From the NCBI GenBank assembly GCA_937136755.1, contig CAKZOR010000083.1, positions 1 through 64,000 on the forward strand: a DNA stretch of 64,000 nucleotides, written 5' to 3'. Made by a program: the position numbers and the translations under genes. The stretch is from an uncultured Flavobacteriaceae bacterium. GTDB lineage: Bacteria; Bacteroidota; Bacteroidia; Flavobacteriales; Flavobacteriaceae. The notes under the pieces were generated by a model. That model worked only from the letters and a program-made list of their open reading frames with translations, was not told where the DNA came from and ran no database searches. Positions 28,119 to 36,103 of the stretch are shown one piece after another (position 1 is the first letter of the stretch; every line of letters begins with the position of its first letter).

Positions 28119-29351
28119 TTAATTTTCTAATTCTTCTTTAAGAATTCTAACAACATCTAAAATTGTCTCCTCTTCTAGATCTGTTCTCTTTGCTAAATCT
28201 TCTACATCTTGTTCCAACACCGCTCTCGCTGTATCCAAACCGATCTTAGACAATTCTTCAATAATCCATGACTCTATTTCATCGGAGAATTCTGTCAATT
28301 CAACATCTTCCTCCACCCCTTCTCTAAAGACATCTATTTCATATCCAGTCAATTGACCAGCCAATCTAATATTGTGACCGCCACGACCAATAGCCTTAGA
28401 AACTTCCTCTGGCTTCAGGTAGACTTGAGCAGTCATTTTTTCGTCGTCTAACTTTACAGAAGAAACCCTGGCTGGACTCAAAGCCCTAGTAACCAATAAA
28501 GTAGGGTTATTTGTCCAGTTTATTACATCTATATTCTCGTTGCCCAATTCTTTGACAATCCCATGAATTCTCGATCCTTTCATTCCAACACAGGCGCCCA
28601 CTGGATCTATACGATCGTCATAAGAATCTACCGCAACTTTAGCCTTTTCTCCTGGAATTCGAACTGCCTTTTTAATAGTTATTAACCCGTCAAAAACCTC
28701 TGGAATTTCCTGGAAGAACAGTTGCTCTAAGAATAGTGGCGAAGTCCTGCTCATAATAATAGCAGGCTTGTTTCCTTTTAATTCTACACTTTCAATAATC
28801 CCTCTAACATTGTCACCTTTTCTAAAGAAATCTGCTGGTATTTGCTTGTCTTTCGGGAGGATAATTTCGTTTCCTTCGTCGTCCAATAAAATAATCGCCT
28901 GATGTCTAATATGGTGTACCTCAGCGGTGTATATCTCCCCTTCTAGGTCCTTAAATTGTTTGTAAATCGTAGTGTTGTCATGCTCGTGAATCTTGGCTAT
29001 TAAATTCTGACGCAACGCCAAAATAGCCCTTCTTCCCAAGTCAATTAACTTCACCTCTTCTGAAACATCTTCTCCTACTTCAAAATCTGGCTCAATCTTT
29101 CTAGCTTCGGTAATAGATATCTCCTCATTTGGATCCATCACATCTATATCTTCTACTACCACTCTGTTTCTCCAAATCTCTAAATCCCCTTTGTCTGGGT
29201 TAATGATTATATCAAAATTGTCATCTGATCCAAATTTCTTTTTCAAAGCACTTCTAAAAACCTCTTCTAAAATGGCCATTAGGGTTACTCTGTCAATAAA
29301 CTTGTCATCTTTAAATTCTGAGAAAGATTCAATAAGCGCAATATTTTCCAT
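28119..29351 (-). CDS. nusA: Transcription elongation/termination factor NusA
   Basis: RNA polymerase-binding factor that modulates pausing, termination and antitermination. The 410-residue protein has the N-terminal polymerase-binding domain (1 to about 125), an S1 domain (about 130-200), two KH domains (including DPVGACVGMKGSRI near 231-244 and EVSKAIGRGGHNI near 317-329), and a short acidic C-terminal part (EEDVELTEFSDEIESWII onward). It lacks the second pair of acidic repeats found in enterobacteria. It lies 11 bases after rimP in the conserved rimP-nusA-infB order. Confidence 0.97.
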   Translation of the reverse strand: MENIALIESFSEFKDDKFIDRVTLMAILEEVFRSALKKKFGSDDNFDIIINPDKGDLEIWRNRVVVEDIDVMDPNEEISITEARKIEPDFEVGEDVSEEVKLIDLGRRAILALRQNLIAKIHEHDNTTIYKQFKDLEGEIYTAEVHHIRHQAIILLDDEGNEIILPKDKQIPADFFRKGDNVRGIIESVELKGNKPAIIMSRTSPLFLEQLFFQEIPEVFDGLITIKKAVRIPGEKAKVAVDSYDDRIDPVGACVGMKGSRIHGIVKELGNENIDVINWTNNPTLLVTRALSPARVSSVKLDDEKMTAQVYLKPEEVSKAIGRGGHNIRLAGQLTGYEIDVFREGVEEDVELTEFSDEIESWIIEELSKIGLDTARAVLEQDVEDLAKRTDLEEETILDVVRILKEELEN

Positions 29352-29362
29352 CTTGCTATCTA

Positions 29363-29824
29363 TTAAAATTTAAGGTTCACTTTTGCTTCTTTAATATCTG
29401 TAAAAGCAATCTCTTGCTCTTTAGTCACGGTTATTTTGCCCTTCCCTATTGGTTTGGGCTCTCTGGCTTTCCACTGTAATTTAATTCCGTGATCTAGGAT
29501 TTCTATGAGATTCCCCTCTACCGTTTCATTTTCAGTGCGAACCGTCAGAGAACGGTTCAGGTTTTTTTTGTATTGCCTAGGCATTACCAATGGAGCTGTG
29601 GCGCCTGCAGAGGCTACGTCCAATCCAAAATCTATGATTTCTCTGTCTAAATTGTGCTCAATAGCACGACTTACATTCATGCAATCTTGAAGTGTTACAC
29701 CAGTATCTCCATCTAATACCACGGAGATTTTTTTGTCTGTTGTAATCTTAAAATCTATTAAAAACAGGGATGGATTTTCTTCCAAAGCTGTGTCTAATAA
29801 GGTCCTTACTTCTTTTTCGAACAT
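29363..29824 (-). CDS. rimP: Ribosome maturation factor RimP
   Basis: Needed for assembly of the 30S ribosomal subunit. The 153-residue protein has the expected two-domain plan: N-terminal alpha-beta domain with KISVVLDGDTGVTLQDCMNV (about 32-51) and the conserved LDVASAGATAPL (about 64-75), followed by an SH3-like C-terminal domain. It opens the rimP-nusA-infB operon. Its leader contains a strong hairpin at 29842-29866 and its own promoter at 29890-29919. Confidence 0.95.
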   Translation of the reverse strand: MFEKEVRTLLDTALEENPSLFLIDFKITTDKKISVVLDGDTGVTLQDCMNVSRAIEHNLDREIIDFGLDVASAGATAPLVMPRQYKKNLNRSLTVRTENETVEGNLIEILDHGIKLQWKAREPKPIGKGKITVTKEQEIAFTDIKEAKVNLKF

Positions 29825-29841
29825 AGATTTATAGGTAATAA

Positions 29842-29866
29842 AAGAGGGGACTTTTGGTCCCCTCTT
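29842..29866 (-). promoter_or_regulatory. Leader hairpin directly upstream of rimP
   Basis: On the minus strand AAGAGGGGAC, a five-base loop and GTCCCCTCTT form a perfect 10 bp stem, followed by TTATTA. It ends 17 bases before the rimP start, inside the transcript expected from the promoter at 29890-29919. It could act as an attenuator or as an RNA structure affecting initiation; the short T-run makes it a weak terminator. The function is inferred. Confidence 0.6.
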
Positions 29867-29889
29867 ATTCCTTTATCATTTAATCGCCA

Positions 29890-29919
29890 CAAATATACAA
29901 TATTTTAGGCATTATACAA
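29890..29919 (-). promoter_or_regulatory. Promoter of the rimP-nusA-infB operon
   Basis: The minus strand has TTG (29919-29917), 19 bases, then TATATTTG (29897-29890), matching the Bacteroidota pattern TTTG-N17-23-TAnnTTTG. It lies between the tRNA-Gln terminator and the rimP leader hairpin; transcription would begin near 29883. Confidence 0.7.
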
Positions 29920-29922
29920 TAA

Positions 29923-29950
29923 AAAACCCAAAGCGAAAACTTTGGGTTTT
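29923..29950 (-). terminator. Terminator after tRNA-Gln
   Basis: The minus strand has AAAACCCAAAG, a six-base loop and CTTTGGGTTTT, an 11 bp perfect stem followed by TT. It begins 3 bases after the tRNA-Gln 3' end, so most tRNA transcripts should stop before rimP; some read-through into rimP is possible. Confidence 0.8.
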
Positions 29951-29952
29951 TG

Positions 29953-30024
29953 TTGGTCTACTAGGACTCGAACCTAGAACGACTGGACCAAAACCAGCTG
30001 TGTTGCCAATTACACCATAGACCA
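29953..30024 (-). tRNA. tRNA-Gln (anticodon TTG)
   Basis: A 72-nt cloverleaf on the minus strand. The acceptor stem pairs TGGTCTA with TAGACCA, with A as discriminator at 29953; the anticodon loop TTTTGGT gives TTG (reads CAA); and GGTTCGAGTCC forms the T arm. CCA is not encoded. A full promoter lies at 30043-30072 and a terminator immediately after. It is upstream of, and in the same direction as, rimP-nusA-infB. Confidence 0.95.
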
Positions 30025-30042
30025 CTACCGTATAAGAGGCTG

Positions 30043-30072
30043 CAAATTTAAAACAAAGTTTGTATTATCAAA
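30043..30072 (-). promoter_or_regulatory. Promoter of tRNA-Gln
   Basis: The minus strand has TTTG (30072-30069), 18 bases, then TAAATTTG (30050-30043), both boxes matching the Bacteroidota consensus exactly. The start would be near 30036, about 12 bases before the mature tRNA 5' end. Confidence 0.75.
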
Positions 30073-30240
30073 ACAAAACTTTTCTTTTTTTTAGAATACC
30101 TTTAATGCATGGTAACTACACCGATCTATAAAGTCTTAAATCTACTTTTTAAGTCAGGAAAAGCTGTTAAAGCTTTCAAAATTTAGAGCCCGCATAAACA
30201 TATTAATTAGTAATTTCGCTCTGTTACAAAAAACAAGCAC

Positions 30241-33200
30241 ATGTTTTCAAAAGATTTTGACCTTTGGGACCGCCGTTTGGGGTGGGCAGTTTTCTTTATA
30301 TCACTCATTACTTATGCCTTAACAGTTGAACCTACTGGTAGCTTTTGGGATGCAGGTGAATATATTGCTACTGCAGCCAAACTTCAAATTGGGCATCCGC
30401 CAGGGGCGCCTTTACTTCAAATGATCGGTGCGTTTTTTGCCATGTTTGCCTTGGAGCCAACGCAGATCGCGAGAATGGTGAATTATGTGTCTGGTGTCTC
30501 CTCTGCATTTACTATTTTGTTTATGTTTTGGACCATCACCAATTTACTCAGGAAATTGATAGGTAAAACAGCTGAACTGTCAAATTCACAAGCCATAGCT
30601 GTGTTAGGCAGTGGTGTGGTGGGCTCATTGGCATTTACTTTTTCTGACAGTTTTTGGTTTAATGCTGTTGAAACAGAAGTTTACGCTATGGCCAGTTTAA
30701 TCATGGCAGTACTGCTCTGGCTGGGACTGAAATGGACCGACAACTTAGATAGCGACAGGGGAGATAAATGGCTTGTGCTCATCTCTTTTATTGTGGGACT
30801 TACCTTTGGGATTCAATTCATGGGCTTTCTAGCCATCCCTTCCATTGGCTTGCTTTATTATTTTAAAAAATACAAAACCACCACCATAAAAAACTTTCTC
30901 TTGGCCAATATTACGGTGGTTGGGATTCTAATGCTGGTCTATAAGTTTTCCCTTACCTATGTGCTCAAAGCGTTTGGTTGGTCTGAAGTATTTTTTGTGA
31001 ACACCTTTGGGCTGCCTTTCAATTCTGGCTCTATTATAATGGCAGCAGCTTTCATAGGTTCTTTCTACTACGCTTTAAAGTTTACGAGGTCCAAGCAAAT
31101 GATTGGCGCTAATACGATTGTGCTCTCTCTAATGTTTTTAATTTTAGGCTTTTCGTCTTGGCTTATGCTACCTATTCGGGCAAACGCAGGAGTGATTATT
31201 AACGAAAATGATCCTTCAGATGCTCGTTCCTTATTGGCTTACTACAATAGAGAACAATATCCTGGCGTAGACAGTCCAGTTTATGGCGCCTATTACTCCA
31301 ACGCGTATAGCACTGCCAGTATTGAAAAAGACGACAAACCAAAATACGAAAAAGATTACATTACGGGTAAATATGTTATTGTCAATCATTTTGAAGGAGC
31401 GCTTCAAGGGTCAGATCCTGCACATGAAGGCTTTTTACCTAGAATGTGGAGTGAGCAAAACGCTGAAAACTATATGCGCTATTTTGGGCCATTAAAATTC
31501 AGAATTAAAAGAGATTATCTGGGTAATAAAGAATTGACCTCTACCGTAGGGCAATTTAAAAATGGCTTAGAAAAAGGAGAAATTGACGTAGAGCAGTACA
31601 TCACTTTCTTGAGAGAATTTAGAGATTATATAGACGTAATCCCGCCCAGCCTTATGGACAACATAAATTATATGTTTTCTTTTCAATTCAATTATATGTA
31701 CTGGCGCTATTTCATGTGGAATTTCACAGGTAAACAAGACGACATTCAAGGGCGCTATGACAATCACGGAAACTGGCTCAGTGGCATTTCTTTTATAGAC
31801 AGTCCTAGAGTCGGAAGCCAAGAAAATTTACCCGCAGACCTTTTAAACAACAAAGGAAGAAATACTTATTTTTTCTTACCCCTCATTCTTGGTATTATTG
31901 GTATTCTATTTCAATTCAAAAAAGACAAGAAACAATTTTGGACCTTGTTTGTGTTTTTCATGTTTACTGGGCTGGCCATACAATTTTATACCAATCCTTC
32001 CATTTTTCAACCCAGGGAACGGGATTACTCTTTGGTTGGATCATTTTACATATTCGCAATTTGGATTGGACTGGGCGTTTATGGTCTCTTTAACGAATTA
32101 TCCTCTTTCACTAAAAAGACTTGGCTTTCGCCAGTAGTGGTGGGATTCTGCTTTTTAGCGGTACCTGCTCTAATGGGATTTCAAAACTGGGACGATCATG
32201 ACAGATCTAACAGAAAGACCGCTCAGAGTACTGCTAAAGCCTACCTAAATTCCACTCAAAAAGACAGTGGGGCCATTTTATTTACTATTGGAGACAACGA
32301 CACCTTCCCCCTTTGGTATGCTCAAGAAATTGAGGGGTTCAGAACAGATGTCAGGGTCATTAATACCAGCTTATTTGCTACAGATTGGTATATAGATCAA
32401 ATGAAAAGAAAGGCCTATGAAAGCGATCCTATCCCTTCTCAACTTACCCATGACTTGTACCACTACGGAAATAGAGATGCCATTTACTTCCAGGAAGTGA
32501 CAGACAAACGCTGGGACATTAAGGACTTTATGAGTTGGGTGGGCAGCGACAAGCCCCAAACCAAATTCAAATACCTTTTGGGAGCACAAGGCGCAGATTT
32601 GAGCCAGTATTCTGAAAGCAACTTAGATATTGTGTACTACCCTACTAATAAAATCAGGGTTCCTGTAAACAAAGAAAATGTATTGGCCAGTGGTCTAGTG
32701 AAAGCTAAAGACAGCGCACTTATTGTAGATTATATAGACATTGACCTCCCTAAATCTGCCCTGCCTAAAAACAGGTTACTCATGTTGGATCTTTTAGCCA
32801 ACAATGATTGGAAAAGGCCCATCTACTTTTCAGGAGGAAGTTTTGAAGATGGAGAATATCTTTGGATGAAAGACTACCTCCAATTAGACGGTTTGACCTA
32901 TAAATTGGTGCCTATTAAAACCAAATATGAAAGTGTTTTTGAGATGGGAAGGATAGACACAGACACTATGAGCGAAATAGTAAAAAGCTGGGAATGGGGT
33001 AACTCAGGAGATCCCGATGTGTATATTGACACCCAAACTAGGGTACAAGGATTGTCTTTTAGAAGCAACCTTGCCAGACTAACAGAAACCCTAATTGGAG
33101 AAAACAAACTGAGTGAAGCCAAAGAAATTTTGGATATTGGTATGAAAAATATGCCTGTAAAAGGCTTTGACTACTACAACTTTGTGGTACCTTTTATAGA

Positions 33201-33537
33201 AGGTTATTACGCTGTAGGGGCTCCTGAAGAAGCGAGAGGTATTTTTCGAGAACTCAAAAACATCTATCAAGACTACCTGACTTATTATGCCGCAATGGAC
33301 GTTAGTGATCAGTATAACAGCATTCAAAATATTATTGAAAACTTAGAGGGTTACCGAAGGATATTAGACGTATTGTCTATAGGAGACCGTCCAGAAATCT
33401 CCGAAGAAGAAAGACGTGAATTTGAGCTATTCATGGATAAGTTTTCTCATTTCTATGAAGGGGCAGAAGTGCAAAATAACCCCTTTGAATCCGATAACTC
33501 AATCGAAACCATTCCATTAGATAGTACGTTAGAATAG
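30241..33537 (+). CDS. DUF2723 family multipass membrane protein, candidate protein O-glycosyltransferase
   Basis: A 1098-residue inner-membrane protein. The first half (about 15-330) has many membrane helices and the family hallmark FWDAGEYIATAAKLQIGHPP near residues 35-54: an acidic residue after the first helix and HPPG, an arrangement like that of GT-C glycosyltransferases. Further helices lie around 540-650; the rest (about 690-1098) is soluble with TPR-like helices at the end (LSEAKEILDIGM). Human TMEM260 belongs to the same DUF2723 group and is a protein O-mannosyltransferase, so a role in glycosylating exported Bacteroidota proteins is a reasonable inference, not shown by this sequence. 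Monocistronic, convergent with the cysteine-free thioredoxin gene. Confidence 0.85.
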   Translation: MFSKDFDLWDRRLGWAVFFISLITYALTVEPTGSFWDAGEYIATAAKLQIGHPPGAPLLQMIGAFFAMFALEPTQIARMVNYVSGVSSAFTILFMFWTITNLLRKLIGKTAELSNSQAIAVLGSGVVGSLAFTFSDSFWFNAVETEVYAMASLIMAVLLWLGLKWTDNLDSDRGDKWLVLISFIVGLTFGIQFMGFLAIPSIGLLYYFKKYKTTTIKNFLLANITVVGILMLVYKFSLTYVLKAFGWSEVFFVNTFGLPFNSGSIIMAAAFIGSFYYALKFTRSKQMIGANTIVLSLMFLILGFSSWLMLPIRANAGVIINENDPSDARSLLAYYNREQYPGVDSPVYGAYYSNAYSTASIEKDDKPKYEKDYITGKYVIVNHFEGALQGSDPAHEGFLPRMWSEQNAENYMRYFGPLKFRIKRDYLGNKELTSTVGQFKNGLEKGEIDVEQYITFLREFRDYIDVIPPSLMDNINYMFSFQFNYMYWRYFMWNFTGKQDDIQGRYDNHGNWLSGISFIDSPRVGSQENLPADLLNNKGRNTYFFLPLILGIIGILFQFKKDKKQFWTLFVFFMFTGLAIQFYTNPSIFQPRERDYSLVGSFYIFAIWIGLGVYGLFNELSSFTKKTWLSPVVVGFCFLAVPALMGFQNWDDHDRSNRKTAQSTAKAYLNSTQKDSGAILFTIGDNDTFPLWYAQEIEGFRTDVRVINTSLFATDWYIDQMKRKAYESDPIPSQLTHDLYHYGNRDAIYFQEVTDKRWDIKDFMSWVGSDKPQTKFKYLLGAQGADLSQYSESNLDIVYYPTNKIRVPVNKENVLASGLVKAKDSALIVDYIDIDLPKSALPKNRLLMLDLLANNDWKRPIYFSGGSFEDGEYLWMKDYLQLDGLTYKLVPIKTKYESVFEMGRIDTDTMSEIVKSWEWGNSGDPDVYIDTQTRVQGLSFRSNLARLTETLIGENKLSEAKEILDIGMKNMPVKGFDYYNFVVPFIEGYYAVGAPEEARGIFRELKNIYQDYLTYYAAMDVSDQYNSIQNIIENLEGYRRILDVLSIGDRPEISEEERREFELFMDKFSHFYEGAEVQNNPFESDNSIETIPLDSTLE

Positions 33538-33551
33538 CACTGTTGCAGTGC
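33537..33551. terminator. Weak hairpin at the convergent ends of the DUF2723 and thioredoxin genes
   Basis: GCACTG, loop TTG, CAGTGC: a 6 bp stem that starts at the last base of the DUF2723 stop codon and is followed by AAATTTTT after a few bases. It is the only stem-loop I saw between the two converging genes, and a weak terminator at best. Confidence 0.3.
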
Positions 33552-33569
33552 GCAGAAATTTTTGGGGAA

Positions 33570-33866
33570 TTATACGTATTCTTCTATAACACCCATAAGG
33601 GTTACGGCGTCTTGCTCTCCGCTCTGGCGCCAAACCATCTCACCGGCTTTATACACCATAAGTGTAGGTAAGGTGGTGACCCTTAAAGCGTCTGCTAAAT
33701 CTTTGTTTTTATCTGCGTCTATTTTAATGACTTTACCTTTGTCTCCAATAGCAGCGGCAACACTCCTAAGCACCTCGTGCATAGACTGAGAAGCTTCGTC
33801 CCAGTCTGCATAAAAATCTATGAGAACTGGAATATTTAAGTCTATTAATTCGCCAAATTTTGACAT
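33570..33866 (-). CDS. Thioredoxin-fold protein without the CxxC active site
   Basis: The 98-residue protein follows the thioredoxin plan: VLIDFYADW (14-22) as the central strand, VIKIDADKN as the next, the cis-proline loop TTLPTL, and YKAGEMVWRQSG near the end. The active site WCGPC is replaced by WDEAS at 22-26, and the protein has no cysteine at all, so it cannot be a disulfide reductase. A chaperone-like or protein-binding role is a guess. I recall similar cysteine-free small thioredoxins in other Flavobacteriia, which would argue against recent decay. Last of three minus-strand genes after cutC and the phosphoesterase gene. Confidence 0.85.
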   Translation of the reverse strand: MSKFGELIDLNIPVLIDFYADWDEASQSMHEVLRSVAAAIGDKGKVIKIDADKNKDLADALRVTTLPTLMVYKAGEMVWRQSGEQDAVTLMGVIEEYV

Positions 33867-33917
33867 AGCATATTTTTATAGTATAATCAAATGTAATAAA
33901 AAAACCTAAAAAACTAC

Positions 33918-35138
33918 TTAAACGGCTTTTTTTAGGGTAATCACAGTGATTTCTGGCCAGATACCTACCCTTCCAGGGTAACCTAAAAACCCAAAACCTC
34001 TGTTCACATTTATGTACTGTCCAAATTCCTCATAAATACCGGCCCATTGTTTGTACCGCCATTTTACAGGACTCCATTTAATCCATCCTGGAATCTCAAT
34101 TCCAAATTGCATTCCGTGGGTGTGACCACTCAGAGTTAAGTGAAAATGCTGGGCATGTGGAATAACTTCTGCCTCCCAATGGGAAGGGTCGTGTGACAAC
34201 AATATCTTAAAATCGTTTTCTTGTATCTCAGCAATGGCTTTATTGAGGTCTCCTGCTTTTTTAAATCCTCCTTTTCCCCAATTTTCAACTCCTATAATGG
34301 CTATTTTCTCCCCGTTCCTTTCAATGTATTTGTGTTCATTCAAAAGAAGCTCAAAACCCATTTCTTGTTGAATTTCTTTGAGCCTATTAAGATTGGCCTC
34401 CTTAGCTTCTGGAGAAGGCCATGAAACATAATCTCCGTAATCATGGTTACCCAACACTGAAAAAATCCCATCTTTGGCTTTCAGCTTTGAAAAACTAGAC
34501 ATCCATGGTTCCATCTCACTGGCCGTATTATTGACCAGATCTCCTGTAAAAAAAAGCACATCTGACTGCTGTTGGTTAATCAGGTCTATTCCATAGGCTA
34601 TTTTATCTGGATTGTCAAAACTACCCGAGTGAATGTCTGAAATCTGGCTTATCTTATAGCCGTCAAAAGCCTCTGGTAAATCTTCAAAAGTTAACTCGTA
34701 TTCAAGCACCTTATAACGGTATTTACCCCTGAACATTCCATAGAGTAAAGCCCCAAAAGGGAGGGCCGCAATACCAAGGGCTAAGGCACTAATAAAGCGC
34801 CTTCTTGAGGGGACTACTACAGGTCGCTCCCAATGAAATAACTTCACTATCCCGGCCCACATAAATCTAAAAACGTCTTCAAATAGTAAAAAAATTACTA
34901 CCGCCAAACTAAATAAAAACCAGCTACCCACCAGTCCCATTGCGTAAGACTTATAAGGATTCGAGACCCTTAATTCCGTAGAAGAAAAAGCGAAATGAAA
35001 GAGAAAAAATGCGAGTACTAAAATGGCTGAAATTATATAGAAACCTGAGAATAATGGACTTCTAAAAGTGGTTTTAAAGGCGTAGTAGCAGTACCAAGCA
35101 AAACCCAAATAAAAAAGCACAAAGAACAACCAACGCAT
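33918..35138 (-). CDS. Membrane-anchored metallophosphoesterase (YkuE-like)
   Basis: The 406-residue protein has four hydrophobic segments in its first 135 residues (about 2-17, 28-50, 65-87 and 112-130), then a calcineurin-type phosphoesterase domain. Metal ligands are seen in the motifs ISDIHSG (near 165), GDLVNN, LGNHDYG, LLSHDP and SGHTHGMQ, in the canonical order. Substrate unknown; relatives act on phospholipid-linked or pyrophosphate substrates such as UDP-diacylglucosamine, but nothing here fixes that. It lies 26 bases after cutC and 51 bases before the thioredoxin gene on the same strand. Confidence 0.9.
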   Translation of the reverse strand: MRWLFFVLFYLGFAWYCYYAFKTTFRSPLFSGFYIISAILVLAFFLFHFAFSSTELRVSNPYKSYAMGLVGSWFLFSLAVVIFLLFEDVFRFMWAGIVKLFHWERPVVVPSRRRFISALALGIAALPFGALLYGMFRGKYRYKVLEYELTFEDLPEAFDGYKISQISDIHSGSFDNPDKIAYGIDLINQQQSDVLFFTGDLVNNTASEMEPWMSSFSKLKAKDGIFSVLGNHDYGDYVSWPSPEAKEANLNRLKEIQQEMGFELLLNEHKYIERNGEKIAIIGVENWGKGGFKKAGDLNKAIAEIQENDFKILLSHDPSHWEAEVIPHAQHFHLTLSGHTHGMQFGIEIPGWIKWSPVKWRYKQWAGIYEEFGQYINVNRGFGFLGYPGRVGIWPEITVITLKKAV

Positions 35139-35164
35139 ATATTTTTTTTTACAAAGATAAGATT

Positions 35165-35896
35165 TTAGTAAGGACTTTCTAAGAGAAGCAAAACGTCTTT
35201 AATCCTATCTTCTTGAGTTGTAAACCTATGGGTATCTGACAGTAGTGCAACACTATGCATAGAGACATTGGGCGTCTGATCCAATACTTTTTCTGCAGCT
35301 ACACCAGACATATGAATGGCTTTAAAACCCGCTTTCTTAAAAACAAGGGCATTTTGAACATTTAGCCCACTGCCAGGCATAATTTCTACCGTGGTTCGCA
35401 TTTCTTTTAAAGCCTTTAATTGATCCAATCCTTCCTCAGCTTTTGAAGCAGATCCAGAGGTCAATAGGCTGTGCACCCCTATTTTAGATAATTCCAAGAG
35501 GGTGTTTTGAGGATCTAAAACCCAATCAAAAGCCCTGTGAAAAGTGAACTTCATTCCAGCTGCTGCTGCAACCAAAGCAGCGGTTCTCGTGGAGTCTAAG
35601 CGACCGTCTGGCTGTAAAACGCCAGAAACAACACCTTCAAAACCGAGCTTCTTACACTGGGCAATGTCTTCAAGCATACTTTTAAACTCTGCAGAAGTAT
35701 AAGAAAAATCCCCTCCTCTTGGACGAATCAAAACCCTAGTGGGTACTGATATGAGCTTCACATACTCTTTTAATAAACCTATGGAAGGGGTAAGCCCTCC
35801 TAGGGCAAAGCCAGTGCAAAACTCAATTCTGTGAGCGCCTGCACGTTGCGCGGCTAAAGCCGAGTCTAATGAATTACAACAAACTTCTAAAATCAT
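35165..35896 (-). CDS. cutC: CutC family protein
   Basis: TIM-barrel protein of the CutC family, historically tied to copper homeostasis, although the catalytic role is still unsettled. In the 243-residue protein the family signatures are EVCCNSLDSALAAQRAGAHR (4-23), RPRGGDFSYTSAEF (about 59-72), FHRAFDW (about 118-124) and LTSGSASKAEEGLDQL. Normal length. First of three minus-strand genes; a TATATTTG box lies just 8 bases upstream of its ATG (35905-35912). Confidence 0.92.
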   Translation of the reverse strand: MILEVCCNSLDSALAAQRAGAHRIEFCTGFALGGLTPSIGLLKEYVKLISVPTRVLIRPRGGDFSYTSAEFKSMLEDIAQCKKLGFEGVVSGVLQPDGRLDSTRTAALVAAAAGMKFTFHRAFDWVLDPQNTLLELSKIGVHSLLTSGSASKAEEGLDQLKALKEMRTTVEIMPGSGLNVQNALVFKKAGFKAIHMSGVAAEKVLDQTPNVSMHSVALLSDTHRFTTQEDRIKDVLLLLESPY

Positions 35897-35904
35897 AATT
35901 GATA

Positions 35905-35912
35905 CAAATATA
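35905..35912 (-). promoter_or_regulatory. Candidate -7 box for cutC
   Basis: The minus strand reads TATATTTG (TAnnTTTG). It is 8 bases from the cutC ATG, so the leader would be extremely short or absent. No -33 TTTG was found. Confidence 0.3.
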
Positions 35913-35964
35913 AGCGAAACGTTTCCATTAAAATCTGTATTTTTAAATCCACAAAGAAAACGAA

Positions 35965-36090
35965 ATGAGATACCTCTATATTATTTTGGGATGTGCCGCA
36001 TTTATTGGTCTTATTAAATATTGGATTCCCATGGTAGACCGTATTATTCTATGGATTGAAAAATTGTGGTCTAAATTGTTTCGTTCCTAA
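35965..36090 (+). CDS. Possible 41-residue single-pass membrane protein
   Basis: ATG at 35965 opens a 41-codon frame ending TAA at 36088-36090. The product begins MRYLYIILGCAAFIGLIKYW, a single hydrophobic helix, followed by an amphipathic basic tail with W and K residues. It stops 13 bases before the asparaginase ATG, in operon-like spacing. I do not recognise the family. The membrane-helix pattern and position support a real small gene, but codon evidence alone is thin. Confidence 0.45.
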   Translation: MRYLYIILGCAAFIGLIKYWIPMVDRIILWIEKLWSKLFRS

Positions 36091-36103
36091 ATCTACCGAC
36101 CCA

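Noticed and set aside
36056-36103. A TTG start 16 codons upstream for the glycosylasparaginase
   Set aside because: It would bury the twin-arginine signal and overlap the small upstream ORF; ATG at 36104 fits an exported enzyme.
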